Below are positions 1 through 8,345 of a stretch of DNA of 64,000 nt, in pieces. This DNA is from Gemmatimonadota bacterium. GTDB taxonomy: Bacteria; Gemmatimonadota; Gemmatimonadetes; Gemmatimonadales; Gemmatimonadaceae. Numbering within the stretch: position 1 is the stretch's first letter; the number at the start of each line of letters is the position of its first letter. The notes beneath the pieces are model-generated. The model made no database searches. It saw only the letters and a program-made list of their open reading frames with translations, and had not been told where the DNA came from. The stretch covers positions 118,874-182,873 of the forward strand of contig DAHUXM010000016.1 of NCBI GenBank assembly GCA_027307165.1, given 5' to 3'. The position numbers and the translations under genes are program-made.

Positions 1-724
1 TCACCAGACGCGGAAAGATCGCGAGACCGTTGGACGTGATGCGAAACGCGTGCCTGCCCTCGCTGTAACCGCTTCCCCGCAGCTTCAGCACCCGGAGGTA
101 TCGCTCATCCCGAGCCCCGAGCGTGTTGCGTTCCAGCTGCACGATGGAATCCGCGACCGCAAATTCCGGATATTGCTCGATGTCGTCCTGCGTGTATTCA
201 CCCAGCAGAAACACAGTCATGTCGTAAGCCGACACGACTCCCGCGAGCTGCGATACGAGCCGCCGTATCTCCCAGGTGGATTGAGCGATGTCGTGTATGG
301 CCTTGAACGAGTCGATCACCACGACTGATGGCGACAGACTCTTTATGGATTCCAGAAGGTGTGGTACCAGTGCGGCCGGCCCGTCAGCGATAAGCTTGGC
401 GCCGAGATCGTCATACAGGATTCCCGTGCCGACCTGGTCGATGTCGAAAAAGCCGAGCCGTTGTGCATAACTCACGACCTTTGACATCGGTTCTGACAGA
501 GTGGTCAGATAGAGTAGAGGCCTGGCCGGATTCGCGTTGTGAAAGAGCAGCTGCTCGGCGAAGATCGTCTTTCCCGTGCCGGGCTGCCCCATGATGATGT
601 TGATCGAATGTGCGGGAAATCCGCCGCAGAGAATCGCGTCGGCCTGCGGGTTCCCCGTACTGATGCGGGGAAACACGACGGAGTCGTCCGTGACGCCCGA
701 TTCGTCCATCAGTGCATCAGTCAT
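1..724 (-). CDS. KaiC/RadA-like (RAD55 family) ATPase, C-terminus cut by window edge
   Basis: RecA-fold ATPase of the KaiC/RadA/RAD55 group; 241 codons are visible and the 3' end lies outside the window. The Walker A motif GQPGTGKT is at about residues 49-56 and the Walker B strand VVVIDS at about 133-138. The position after the second strand, where clock KaiC proteins carry paired glutamates, reads TTLSEP, so only one acidic residue is kept. Such proteins use ATP-driven oligomerisation in signalling; the substrate here is unknown. The ATG overlaps the stop of the upstream receiver gene by 4 nt (ATGA at 721-724), implying translational coupling and a joint function. This frame was read directly from the minus strand. 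Confident in the fold, not in the role. Confidence 0.85.
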   Translation of the reverse strand, partial: MTDALMDESGVTDDSVVFPRISTGNPQADAILCGGFPAHSINIIMGQPGTGKTIFAEQLLFHNANPARPLLYLTTLSEPMSKVVSYAQRLGFFDIDQVGTGILYDDLGAKLIADGPAALVPHLLESIKSLSPSVVVIDSFKAIHDIAQSTWEIRRLVSQLAGVVSAYDMTVFLLGEYTQDDIEQYPEFAVADSIVQLERNTLGARDERYLRVLKLRGSGYSEGRHAFRITSNGLAIFPRLV

Positions 725-1149
725 GGAAGCTGTCCCGGTTGCGTCCCTGCTGCGGTATGAGGCGATGTTGCAGCTCTCCTCTCCAGCAGCTCACGAACAG
801 TTTGAACCAGCCGTTGCTCGGCCAGCGGTTTGATCAGGAACGCATCGGCACCAGCGTCGCGTGCGCGCCCATGCGCCGCCAGGATGCTGAATATCAGCAC
901 GACGGTGTCGGCGAGTTCCGGGTCCTGCTTCACCGCCCGGCACAACGCCAGGCCATCCAGCTTGGGAACCATGATCTCGGTAACGATGATCGCGGGGCGC
1001 CTCTCACGTGCGAGCTGCAACGCGGCGATGCCGTCCTCGGCAAAGTCCACCGCGAACCCGGCTTCGTTGAGGAAAAAGGACTCGAGTTCACGAACGTGAG
1101 GGTCGCGTTCGACAACAAGGACCAACGCGCTTGCTTCGTCTGTATTCAC
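721..1149 (-). CDS. Atypical response-regulator receiver protein (Glu at phosphoacceptor site)
   Basis: Single receiver domain of about 142 residues with no output domain. The fold signature is clear: VLVVERDP in strand 1, VTEIMVPKLDGL around the phosphorylation loop, and GADAFLIKPL with the conserved lysine. The usual phosphoacceptor Asp (xxDxxxP) is Glu, one residue of the acidic pair in strand 1 is Arg (ERD), and the switch Thr is Ser (IFSI). Normal Asp phosphorylation is therefore doubtful; Glu may mimic the phosphorylated state. I chose the GTG at 1149 because it begins right before the domain; an in-frame ATG at 1251 would add 34 Arg/Cys/Trp-rich residues. It is coupled by a 4-nt overlap to the KaiC-like ATPase. 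Confidence 0.8.
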   Translation of the reverse strand: MNTDEASALVLVVERDPHVRELESFFLNEAGFAVDFAEDGIAALQLARERRPAIIVTEIMVPKLDGLALCRAVKQDPELADTVVLIFSILAAHGRARDAGADAFLIKPLAEQRLVQTVRELLERRAATSPHTAAGTQPGQLP

Positions 1150-1383
1150 GGATTCGCAATTACGGCAAGGCCAGACAACGGCGTTGAGGCGCAGGCGCAC
1201 ATGCCACACACGCAGGATCACGAGAAAGACCGTCCGGTGCACGACCGACACGAACCAGTGATCCCGGGCGTTCGCCAGGCGACGCGAGCAATCATAAGAT
1301 AATCATCTGAAGTCAGGCCGCTCGGCGCCCCCCAAGTGCGCCGCTCGACGCCCGCCGGCTCCAGCGAGCCGCCGGGACGAGGA

Positions 1384-1412
1384 CCTGAAATTCCGGCGTT
1401 GCTACCTATAGT
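1384..1412 (+). promoter_or_regulatory. Candidate sigma70 promoter of the 1443 histidine kinase
   Basis: CTGAAA (1384-1389), a 17-nt spacer and TATAGT (1407-1412) lie 30 nt before the ATG at 1443. An AAGGG stretch at 1436-1440 is the only Shine-Dalgarno-like sequence and sits very close to the start. Moderate similarity to consensus; no experimental support. The rest of the 1150-1442 gap shows nothing else I can name. Confidence 0.35.
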
Positions 1413-1442
1413 CCCCATACGGGAAGCCGAGCCTTAAGGGCA

Positions 1443-2873
1443 ATGTCCTCGACGACGACGTCTACCGCGGCCGCCGGTCCGACGCTCTCCCCTCCCCGCT
1501 CCGACAGCGACGAGCTGACCTTCCTGCTCGCCGCCGAGCGGGCACGGGCCGAGGGGCTGCTGAACGTCCTGCGGCTGGTGATCGTCGTCGTTCTGACTGT
1601 AGCGGCCCTGGCCTACTCCACGGCCTTGCCACGCCCTCTGCGGGCCGCCAATGCGGCGGTTCTCGCTCCGATGCTGCTCTGGTCAGTGGCGCTCGCATCG
1701 CTCGTCCGCAGCCGCGACGGTGCGTATCCTCGCTGGCTGTCCGCCGTCGCACCGATAGTCGACGCGACGGCCGTCACCGCGATCATCCTGTGCTATGGTC
1801 TGCTCGGCTCCCCGTCGGTCGCGCTAAAGGCGCCGATCACACTCGTCTACTTCGCGATATTGGCGGCACGCCCGATCATGGGATCGGCGCGGTCCACGGG
1901 ACTTACCGCCGCCTGCATTACCGCTGAATATCTCGCGGCGCTGTTGATACTGGTTCAGGTTGCGCACGTGACGCTATGGTCGGATCCGATCACGGCTGCC
2001 GCATCAGCCAATGTGGCGATTCTGGACGAAGGGATGAAGCTGGTGCTCCTCGCGGCAGCCGGTGTAGTCGCGACTTATGTAAGTGCGTGGCACGAACGAG
2101 TGCTGCGGCGTGCGCTGGCCGCACAGATCGTGCGAAACACTGAACAACGCGATCTCTCGATTCGCCTTCAGGAAGCAGACAAGCTCGCAGCGCTTGGCAC
2201 ACTCGCCGCCTGCGTAGCGCACGAGGTGAACAGCCCCCTCACCGCGATCGCGCTGTCCGCGGAGATGCTCGGCCGCGGTCTCACGCATCCAGCCGATCGC
2301 GAGGAAGCCAACGCGATCGCCAGTGACGCGCGGCGCACCGCAACCGCGCTGCACGATCTTCTCGCCTTCGCGCGACAGGGCCAGACGGAGCCCGCTACAG
2401 TACTGCTCGGCGACGTCGTTACGAAAAGCATCGGGACTCTCCGGTCTCTCCTGCGTGAGCGCAGAGTGGTCGTCGAGCGTGATGCCGAGAGTGGCGCGGT
2501 TCCGGTGAACGGCGACGCCAGCGCGCTCGAGCGCGTAGTCATCAATCTGATCATCAACGCAACTCAGGCGATGGAATCGCAGAGCACCGAGCGCATCATT
2601 CGGATTCGTGTGAGCGGCGACGGCGACACTGCAATGCTCTCAGTCGAAGACAACGGACCCGGTTTCTCTCCCGGCGCGGTCGAGCACGTGTTCGAGCGAT
2701 TCTTCACTACCAAACCGGCCGGCAAGGGTACGGGCCTTGGGCTGTGGATGGTGGCCGACATCGTGGCCAGACATGGCGGTACGATCTCCGCCACGGATAC
2801 CGGTCACGGTGCACGCTTCACCGTGAAACTGCCGGTGATTGGCTACAGCGAAAACGCAGAGGCCGCTGCGTAA
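1443..2873 (+). CDS. Membrane sensor histidine kinase
   Basis: Sensor kinase of 476 residues. The N-terminal half holds about six hydrophobic segments between residues 40 and 215 without a recognisable periplasmic domain, so it probably senses the membrane or a small ligand. The HisKA dimerisation helix has the phosphorylatable His at residue 260 (CVAHEVNSPLTAI). The HATPase domain carries the N box NLIINATQAM, G1 box DNGPGF and G2 box GKGTGLGLW. The Asn in HEVN in place of the more usual Arg is seen in the NtrB/ZraS-like HPK4 group. No response regulator follows it; the nearest is the atypical receiver transcribed divergently at 721-1149. The phosphorylation target is unknown. Confidence 0.93.
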   Translation: MSSTTTSTAAAGPTLSPPRSDSDELTFLLAAERARAEGLLNVLRLVIVVVLTVAALAYSTALPRPLRAANAAVLAPMLLWSVALASLVRSRDGAYPRWLSAVAPIVDATAVTAIILCYGLLGSPSVALKAPITLVYFAILAARPIMGSARSTGLTAACITAEYLAALLILVQVAHVTLWSDPITAAASANVAILDEGMKLVLLAAAGVVATYVSAWHERVLRRALAAQIVRNTEQRDLSIRLQEADKLAALGTLAACVAHEVNSPLTAIALSAEMLGRGLTHPADREEANAIASDARRTATALHDLLAFARQGQTEPATVLLGDVVTKSIGTLRSLLRERRVVVERDAESGAVPVNGDASALERVVINLIINATQAMESQSTERIIRIRVSGDGDTAMLSVEDNGPGFSPGAVEHVFERFFTTKPAGKGTGLGLWMVADIVARHGGTISATDTGHGARFTVKLPVIGYSENAEAAA

Positions 2874-2962
2874 CGACCTGATCACGAGTGATCACGTCGC
2901 GCGCAGCGGCCTGGGTCGAGACGACCTCGCTCCTACGGCGTATGTCGCATGGGTGAAATCTT

Positions 2963-4852
2963 CTATCTGCTGCCGCCACACCCCGGCATGCGGAACGCGC
3001 CGATCTTCGTGGAGTAGCGCGTCTCACCCTTCCTGAGATAGTCGCCGACGTACCAGATCGTGCAGTCATCGCTCGGATCGACTGCCGTCTGGGTGTAGTC
3101 CTCCCAGCGTAAGGTCGATTCCTGCGCGGCCTCGCCGTCCACGAGCGTCGTCTCGCGCAACGTCAGTTGTCCCTTTGGATCGCCTGCCAGCCGTCCCGCG
3201 AAGCGCTGACCGACGAAGTCCGTCTTGCCGCCGAACGAATATCCGATCCCGATGTTGCCGTACTTGTCCATCGCCGGACTCGGCATCCATCTGTACAGCG
3301 AATCGGGAGCGAACGTGCCCTGCTGATACAGACTCACGTTGCGCGCCTTGTCCAGACGGAATTCGTACCAGCGTACACCGCCGCCGCCGAGCGCTGTGTT
3401 GATTGAATGAACGCCGACGATCGATTCCTGGTTGCCAATGCGCCGATACACGAGGCGCGTCATGAGCTTGTCACCCTGGGAATCGATGCGACGCTCAGTT
3501 CCGGGCTGTGGAACACAATTCGTCAGCTGTCCGTTGCACAGAAAGTGATACGGAGCGACAGTGATCTTCTCCGGTCCGGTGAGCGTTGTACGTGATGGAT
3601 CATTCCAGTCCACGTGATACTTCCAGACGTAAATCCCGTCGTCCTCGAAGATCTTTCTGAGTTGAGTTCCGCCGGTGGCCATCACGATATTCGGCGCGCC
3701 AGCCGGCGGAAGTTGCGTTCCATCCACGTCTGCGTTGTTGAGGAAGCTCACGTTATCCACGATCATGCACTGCTCGGTTGCATCCTCGCCCTTCAACATC
3801 CGGGCCCGATCGGCGACACAGGCGTGCTTCTGGATTACGGCATCGCCGGTGCTCGTGGGGACGTAGTATCCGTCCGGCCAGATCGCAGGACGCGGATAAT
3901 CTGGAAAGAGTGGACGCGCGAATTCGTATCGATAGTAGGGACCGAACGGACTCGACGTGGTGCTCACGGCGTAACACATCGCATAACCGCCGCTGTCCGC
4001 CGGCGGCCGCGTGCCTGGGCGACGTCCCTGCGGGTTTTCTGCAGGAAGCTGGGTCGGGTGTGCCTGCGGCGGCTGATAGAGCTCTACAGCCTTGCCAGGC
4101 TGTCCTGGCTGTCCCTTCTGGCTCAGATTCGCCGGATCTCCCGCCTTGGGAGCCACCGGTTCCACGGGTCGGCGCGGCAACCGGGTGAAGATGGGCATGA
4201 CCACGAGCCAGCGATCTGCGAGCTGATCGTAGCGTACGACGGCATCGCCGTTATTGTGCGACTCGCACGCACCACCAAATCCCTTGAAGATGTTGTTCGT
4301 CTCCACCGGGCCGTACAGCACCTTGCCCGTCGTGTCGAACAGTGCGCCCTTCTTGGTGTAGATCGCCATCCGCGAATTGACGAGCTGAACGATGTAATCG
4401 CGCCCAACTGCGAGACTGTTGTCGGCGGGACTCCGCATCACGGCATTTCCCTGCGGTCCAACGAAGTCGGCGCCCAAGCCGCCGAAGCTTGCGAAGAGCA
4501 CCGGTGCCGATCGCGATCCCTGGCGATGTTGCTCCACCTTCTCACCACCTTTCGGAATCACGATCGGCGCCACCACTATCGTTGTGTCAGCCATCTCACG
4601 CACGCCGTCCGGGTCGGGCGCCAGCGCGTTGTGCGGAATGTCATCCGGATCGCCGCTCGCTTCCAGTCCCGACGGCCGGTAGTTCTCGGCGCTCAACACA
4701 CCAGAGACGTCGTGCGCCACGGCACGATGTACCGTTGCATGCGTGTCAGGGCTGGCCGGCGCATCCGGCTTCTGACGGCGCAGGACAGTGGTCGCAACGA
4801 CCGCACCCAGCAGTCCTGCCGTCACGACAGAAATGGTGATTCGATTCAACAT
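2963..4852 (-). CDS. Secreted or membrane-anchored protein of unknown function
   Basis: Protein of 629 residues beginning with a typical signal or anchor segment (MLNRITISVVTAGLLGAVV). I chose ATG 4852 because it directly precedes that segment; a TTG at 4870 would add six residues. After a low-complexity linker, a Trp/Tyr/Gly-rich body has features of a beta-propeller-like fold: repeated short strands, D/N-G turns and motifs such as YDQLADRWLVV and RYEFARPLFPDYP. A Pro/Gln-rich insertion lies near residues 230-285. I recognise no catalytic motif. It converges with the histidine kinase on its 3' side; the 89-nt gap holds a short perfect inverted repeat (2879-2894) too tight for a normal terminator. 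Probably an exported binding or structural protein. Confidence 0.75.
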   Translation of the reverse strand: MLNRITISVVTAGLLGAVVATTVLRRQKPDAPASPDTHATVHRAVAHDVSGVLSAENYRPSGLEASGDPDDIPHNALAPDPDGVREMADTTIVVAPIVIPKGGEKVEQHRQGSRSAPVLFASFGGLGADFVGPQGNAVMRSPADNSLAVGRDYIVQLVNSRMAIYTKKGALFDTTGKVLYGPVETNNIFKGFGGACESHNNGDAVVRYDQLADRWLVVMPIFTRLPRRPVEPVAPKAGDPANLSQKGQPGQPGKAVELYQPPQAHPTQLPAENPQGRRPGTRPPADSGGYAMCYAVSTTSSPFGPYYRYEFARPLFPDYPRPAIWPDGYYVPTSTGDAVIQKHACVADRARMLKGEDATEQCMIVDNVSFLNNADVDGTQLPPAGAPNIVMATGGTQLRKIFEDDGIYVWKYHVDWNDPSRTTLTGPEKITVAPYHFLCNGQLTNCVPQPGTERRIDSQGDKLMTRLVYRRIGNQESIVGVHSINTALGGGGVRWYEFRLDKARNVSLYQQGTFAPDSLYRWMPSPAMDKYGNIGIGYSFGGKTDFVGQRFAGRLAGDPKGQLTLRETTLVDGEAAQESTLRWEDYTQTAVDPSDDCTIWYVGDYLRKGETRYSTKIGAFRMPGCGGSR

Positions 4853-4929
4853 GTTTTTGATGAGCGTCAAGGCTTACTCGATATTTGAAGTGAGTTCATG
4901 AAAGTACCAGACTGTCCGATGCTGCCGTT

Positions 4930-6402
4930 CTACTTTGCCGCTGGGAGCTTGAGCGCGGCATCGCTCAGGCCGCGCTGCGCCATCAGCTTCTCGATGTCGG
5001 CAACTTCGACGGGCACGAATCCGGACATGTTCACATATCCCGTCTTCGTGATCAGCAGCATGTCCTCAAGCCGAAATCCGAGATGTTCGTCGGGAATCCG
5101 CATCTCGGGCTCGATGGTGAAGATCTCACCCGGCTGAAGAGTCGCGGCAGCATAGGGTGTGTCGTGAACCGACATTCCGACAGTATGACCGAGGGCACGG
5201 ACTGTCTTACCACGGTAGAGATCGATGAACGAATTTGCTGCATCCTTGATCTTGCTGTCGCTGAACTTGTAGTTGGCAACGATCTTTTCCATCTTCCCGA
5301 CCGCTTCCTGCGCAATGTCGTTGGCAGACACATAGGGCTTGATCGACGTCATCAGCGCCTGATACAACCGGAGGTAGATGTTGTACATCTCCTTTTGCCG
5401 GGCTGTGAACTTTCCGTTTGCGGGAAAGATGCGCGTGACGTCCGACGTGTAATAGTTGTAATCGGGCGCGTAGTCGAACTGCACCAGATCGCCGTCCTGC
5501 AATATGGCGGTATCCTTGTGGTAGTGCGTGTAGTACGTGTTCTTTCCCGTCGCTATGAGTGCAAAATAGGCGGGGCCATACGACCCGTGCTTCTTGAACA
5601 CGAACTCCGCATCCGCCTGTAGCTCGTACTCGCGCATGCCAGGTTTCGCGTCACGCATCGCTTCCATGATGCCGAGGCCGGCGATGTTGGTCGCCTCGCG
5701 AATGATTTCGATCTCGCGTGGACTCTTGATCGCGCGGAGAGTGTCGATGATCGGATCGAGGTTTCTGATCTCGATCGCGGGTGCTGCCGCCTTCATCTTC
5801 TGCTGGAATGCTTCCTCGCGCGATTCGCGGCCGTCCCACGGATCGGCCTTGGTTGCGCGAGCCAGCGCGACCGGATCGGCGGCCGACGCACTTCCAAGCA
5901 CCTCCGCACGGAACGGAGTGAAGATCTGTCGTCCCGCAGTGCCGGCTGCGATGAGCGTGGGCCCGAACTTGTCCCGCTCCACAACTGACTCGATGCCGGT
6001 ATCCTTCTCCGCAGAATCGCCCGGTATGAGCGAAGGCCCGAACATGGAAAGCTCGCGCTTTTCGTTGGTCGGACTCAGGAACAGCGTCGACTTTCGTGTG
6101 CGCCCATCGATCATGAGGATCGCACGAGGCTCGATGACACCGGTCAGATAATAGAATTCGTTGTTCTGACGCAGGGGCTGCTCGCCGGGACGCTCTGTGG
6201 TGCCCTGAATGATCGCGACACCGTCGCCGATCGACTTCATGACAGCGGCGCGGCGCGCGGCAAACTCACTCGCGGGAAAGATGCGGCCGATTACCGGCTG
6301 CGCCTGCAAACCCGACGACAGGCAGAGCAAGCCGAGTGTTGCGACTGCCAGGTTGCTGCACACTTCCCGCATACGCTCGAATCCATGCGTCCCAGATATC
6401 AT
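4930..6402 (-). CDS. Secreted M24-family aminopeptidase P (Xaa-Pro aminopeptidase)
   Basis: Metallopeptidase of 490 residues removing N-terminal residues ahead of proline. An N-terminal creatinase/AMP-N domain (RRAAVMKSIGDGVAII, FYYLTGVIEP) is followed by the pita-bread M24 domain. All five dinuclear metal ligands are visible: Asp in QFDYAPD, Asp in YTSDVTR, His in ALGHTVGMSVHD, Glu in FTIEPEM and Glu in RLEDMLL. A signal peptide (VATLGLLCLSSGLQAQ) predicts export. ATG 6402 is preferred because GGAG lies six nt upstream; ATG 6372 starts closer to the hydrophobic core and ATG 6414 is also open. It stands with several other exported peptidases in this window, suggesting extracellular or periplasmic peptide use. 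Confidence 0.93.
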   Translation of the reverse strand: MISGTHGFERMREVCSNLAVATLGLLCLSSGLQAQPVIGRIFPASEFAARRAAVMKSIGDGVAIIQGTTERPGEQPLRQNNEFYYLTGVIEPRAILMIDGRTRKSTLFLSPTNEKRELSMFGPSLIPGDSAEKDTGIESVVERDKFGPTLIAAGTAGRQIFTPFRAEVLGSASAADPVALARATKADPWDGRESREEAFQQKMKAAAPAIEIRNLDPIIDTLRAIKSPREIEIIREATNIAGLGIMEAMRDAKPGMREYELQADAEFVFKKHGSYGPAYFALIATGKNTYYTHYHKDTAILQDGDLVQFDYAPDYNYYTSDVTRIFPANGKFTARQKEMYNIYLRLYQALMTSIKPYVSANDIAQEAVGKMEKIVANYKFSDSKIKDAANSFIDLYRGKTVRALGHTVGMSVHDTPYAAATLQPGEIFTIEPEMRIPDEHLGFRLEDMLLITKTGYVNMSGFVPVEVADIEKLMAQRGLSDAALKLPAAK

Positions 6403-6454
6403 GCGAATCTCCATTCTGTGGGGATATTGCGTTGCTGCCAGGCGACTCGGCGCG

Positions 6455-8113
6455 CTAATGCGACCGCGCCGAGTCGGGCCGCGTCATTGCCCTGATCTGA
6501 TCGGCGTTGCCGGTAAGCTCCCAGCGGATCAGCGACATCGGTATCAATCCGGCATCGAGGAACTCGTCCATGAAGCGTTTGGTCGAGTAGGCATCGCCAA
6601 GCTGTTTCGCGCGTTCATCGAGCAGCTCGTCGAACTGGATCTTCCCCATGATGTAACTCGTGCCATACGCCGGTTGCTGCAGATACAGGTGCTGTTCACC
6701 GGTCACCGTTTCACCATCCACTCGCAGCCAGTCCCGGGGCGTCCACTCGGATGCGAACTTTTTGGCCTGATCCATTGTGAAGTCGTTGCTCTGCAGATGC
6801 AGGTCGCCCAGTGCGCGCGCTGCACGCTCGGCCACCAGCACATAGATGAGCTCGTTCGACCGCGGATGGGTGTCCACGAACCCTTCTCGCATCATCATCT
6901 CCTCGAACGCCGTGGCGAACCCCTCGGTGCGTGTAACAAACGTGTTGTAGAGCAACGCATCGCGTCTTATCGGATCCGGATGCGGCTGGACCGCCATTCT
7001 CGCGAGATCGAACCAGTGGAAGTCATGCGTGAGCATGATCATCGGATCGCGGTAGGAAACCTCGTCGAAGAACTCGCGCGGCTTGTCCGCCGGACGATAA
7101 CGACCGATTCTCGCGCGCAGCGCGGGATCCATGTACGGGTGGACCGTGAGGACGTCATGATCGCGCAGGAAGTTCATGTACTCCGTCACGGCGGCGTTGA
7201 AGCGATTGACGTAGGTCGCCGAGTCCGAGATGGGAACAAGCGGCGGAAGCTTACGGTTCCTGTCTTCCTCGAGCTTGAGCGAGGCCCGCGAACGCGACAG
7301 CTCTCGACGCATCAGTACTTCTTCCTCGTCCCACGTGTACGGCACGAGCTGGACGTTCTTCAGATACCAGTTGTAGTTGTCGACTCCGACTCCGGACGGC
7401 CCCGTCTTGGATGGCGCCTTCTGTTCCAGCCACGTGGCGAATTCGTCGGTTGCGACGCGAGCCTGTTGCGCCGCGGAGGCGACGCCCGGGTTGGTCGTCG
7501 CGACCCTCGCAGACAGTGCCGCGAGCGCGCTACTCTGCGCCTTGATGTCGGCGATGCCGTAATTCCACAGATCCTTGGCGTTGCCGTCGAGATTGACCCG
7601 GGCTGCCTTGAGCAGCTTCGGAATCGTCCGCAGCCGCGCTGCAAGGCTGTCCGCGCTCGCCGGCGGCAAGGGGAACGGGTACATCCACATCTCGATCGCG
7701 CCTGATACTACGGTGCCTTCGCGCGCCGGCTGATCGCTTCGTGACGGGAAGTAATAGACGTAGAACGATGGGTTTCTCGCCCATGGCCTCAGCACGCGGT
7801 GACTGAAGTCCAGCCCGTTCATCTCCGCACGCACGATGTTGTAGTCCACCTGCTGTGGAGTGGTCCACCCAGTGGTGTCCATGGCGGCGAGACGACGCTG
7901 GTAACGTGCGAGCTCGGTGTGCTGCGCGGTCATCGCTGCCACGGAATAATCCGGCACGCCGTCGACGATTTTTGGCTGCTCGAACGTGCGCCAGTCATGG
8001 AACAGCGCTACGAGATCCGCATAGCTGGTGCGTTGCTTGGCGCGCGCCTCGCTAGCGGGCGAGCATGCTGTCGCGAGCGCGAGCATTCCCACAAATGCCA
8101 GTTTCACAGTCAT
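6455..8113 (-). CDS. DUF885-like lipoprotein
   Basis: Lipoprotein of 552 residues. The start at 8113 places a short signal peptide with lipobox-like ending LALATAC directly at the N-terminus; a start at 8140 would add nine residues. The C-terminal half follows the DUF885 pattern: an EGFATAFEEMM helix, a RAARALGDLHLQSNDFT segment, then PAYGTSYIMGKIQFDELL and FMDEFLDAGLIPMSLI. The HExxPGHH metal-binding motif expected just before the EGxA helix in typical members is not recognisable; that stretch reads HDFHWFDLARMAVQPHPD. It is therefore either a divergent enzyme using other ligands or a non-catalytic relative. It is divergent from the BNR-repeat protein at 8346. Confidence 0.75.
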   Translation of the reverse strand: MTVKLAFVGMLALATACSPASEARAKQRTSYADLVALFHDWRTFEQPKIVDGVPDYSVAAMTAQHTELARYQRRLAAMDTTGWTTPQQVDYNIVRAEMNGLDFSHRVLRPWARNPSFYVYYFPSRSDQPAREGTVVSGAIEMWMYPFPLPPASADSLAARLRTIPKLLKAARVNLDGNAKDLWNYGIADIKAQSSALAALSARVATTNPGVASAAQQARVATDEFATWLEQKAPSKTGPSGVGVDNYNWYLKNVQLVPYTWDEEEVLMRRELSRSRASLKLEEDRNRKLPPLVPISDSATYVNRFNAAVTEYMNFLRDHDVLTVHPYMDPALRARIGRYRPADKPREFFDEVSYRDPMIMLTHDFHWFDLARMAVQPHPDPIRRDALLYNTFVTRTEGFATAFEEMMMREGFVDTHPRSNELIYVLVAERAARALGDLHLQSNDFTMDQAKKFASEWTPRDWLRVDGETVTGEQHLYLQQPAYGTSYIMGKIQFDELLDERAKQLGDAYSTKRFMDEFLDAGLIPMSLIRWELTGNADQIRAMTRPDSARSH

Positions 8114-8173
8114 CGGGCCTGGGGTTGGATCAGCGTTCAACGGCTCTGGAGACGAATTCGCGAATGTCCCCTC

Positions 8174-8201
8174 TTACCAATTCTCGGATACAGTATACAA
8201 T
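8174..8201 (+). promoter_or_regulatory. Candidate promoter in the 8114-8345 divergent gap
   Basis: TTACCA (8174-8179), 16 nt, then TACAAT (8196-8201) within the A/T-rich stretch 8186-8205 (GGATACAGTATACAATACGG). It points at the BNR gene at 8346 with a leader of about 140 nt. The stretch resembles the GGATAC/GTATAC-type sequences at 16711 and 21183. The rest of the 232-nt gap shows no gene. Confidence 0.35.
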
Positions 8202-8345
8202 ACGGTTAAATACGGCGGCCCGGAAGGGTACGTTGCGGCAGGCCCCCCTGCCGGACACCCCCCGGGCGATCCACAATCGAAGCCGCCGTACCTCGTGATG
8301 TCGGATTTTCAATACGTTCGGCGCCACCGCGCCGGGAGGATGGGC

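Noticed and set aside
2879..2894. Inverted repeat TGATCACGAGTGATCA as a terminator
   Set aside because: Only a 2-nt loop and no T-run; too tight and weak for a terminator.
6209..7705. 498-codon plus-strand frame
   Set aside because: Antisense of the DUF885-like gene and M24 start region; no domain or start signal.
8028..8345. N-terminal extension of the BNR protein
   Set aside because: It overlaps the divergent gene and its promoter region; the Shine-Dalgarno and signal peptide fix the start at 8346.
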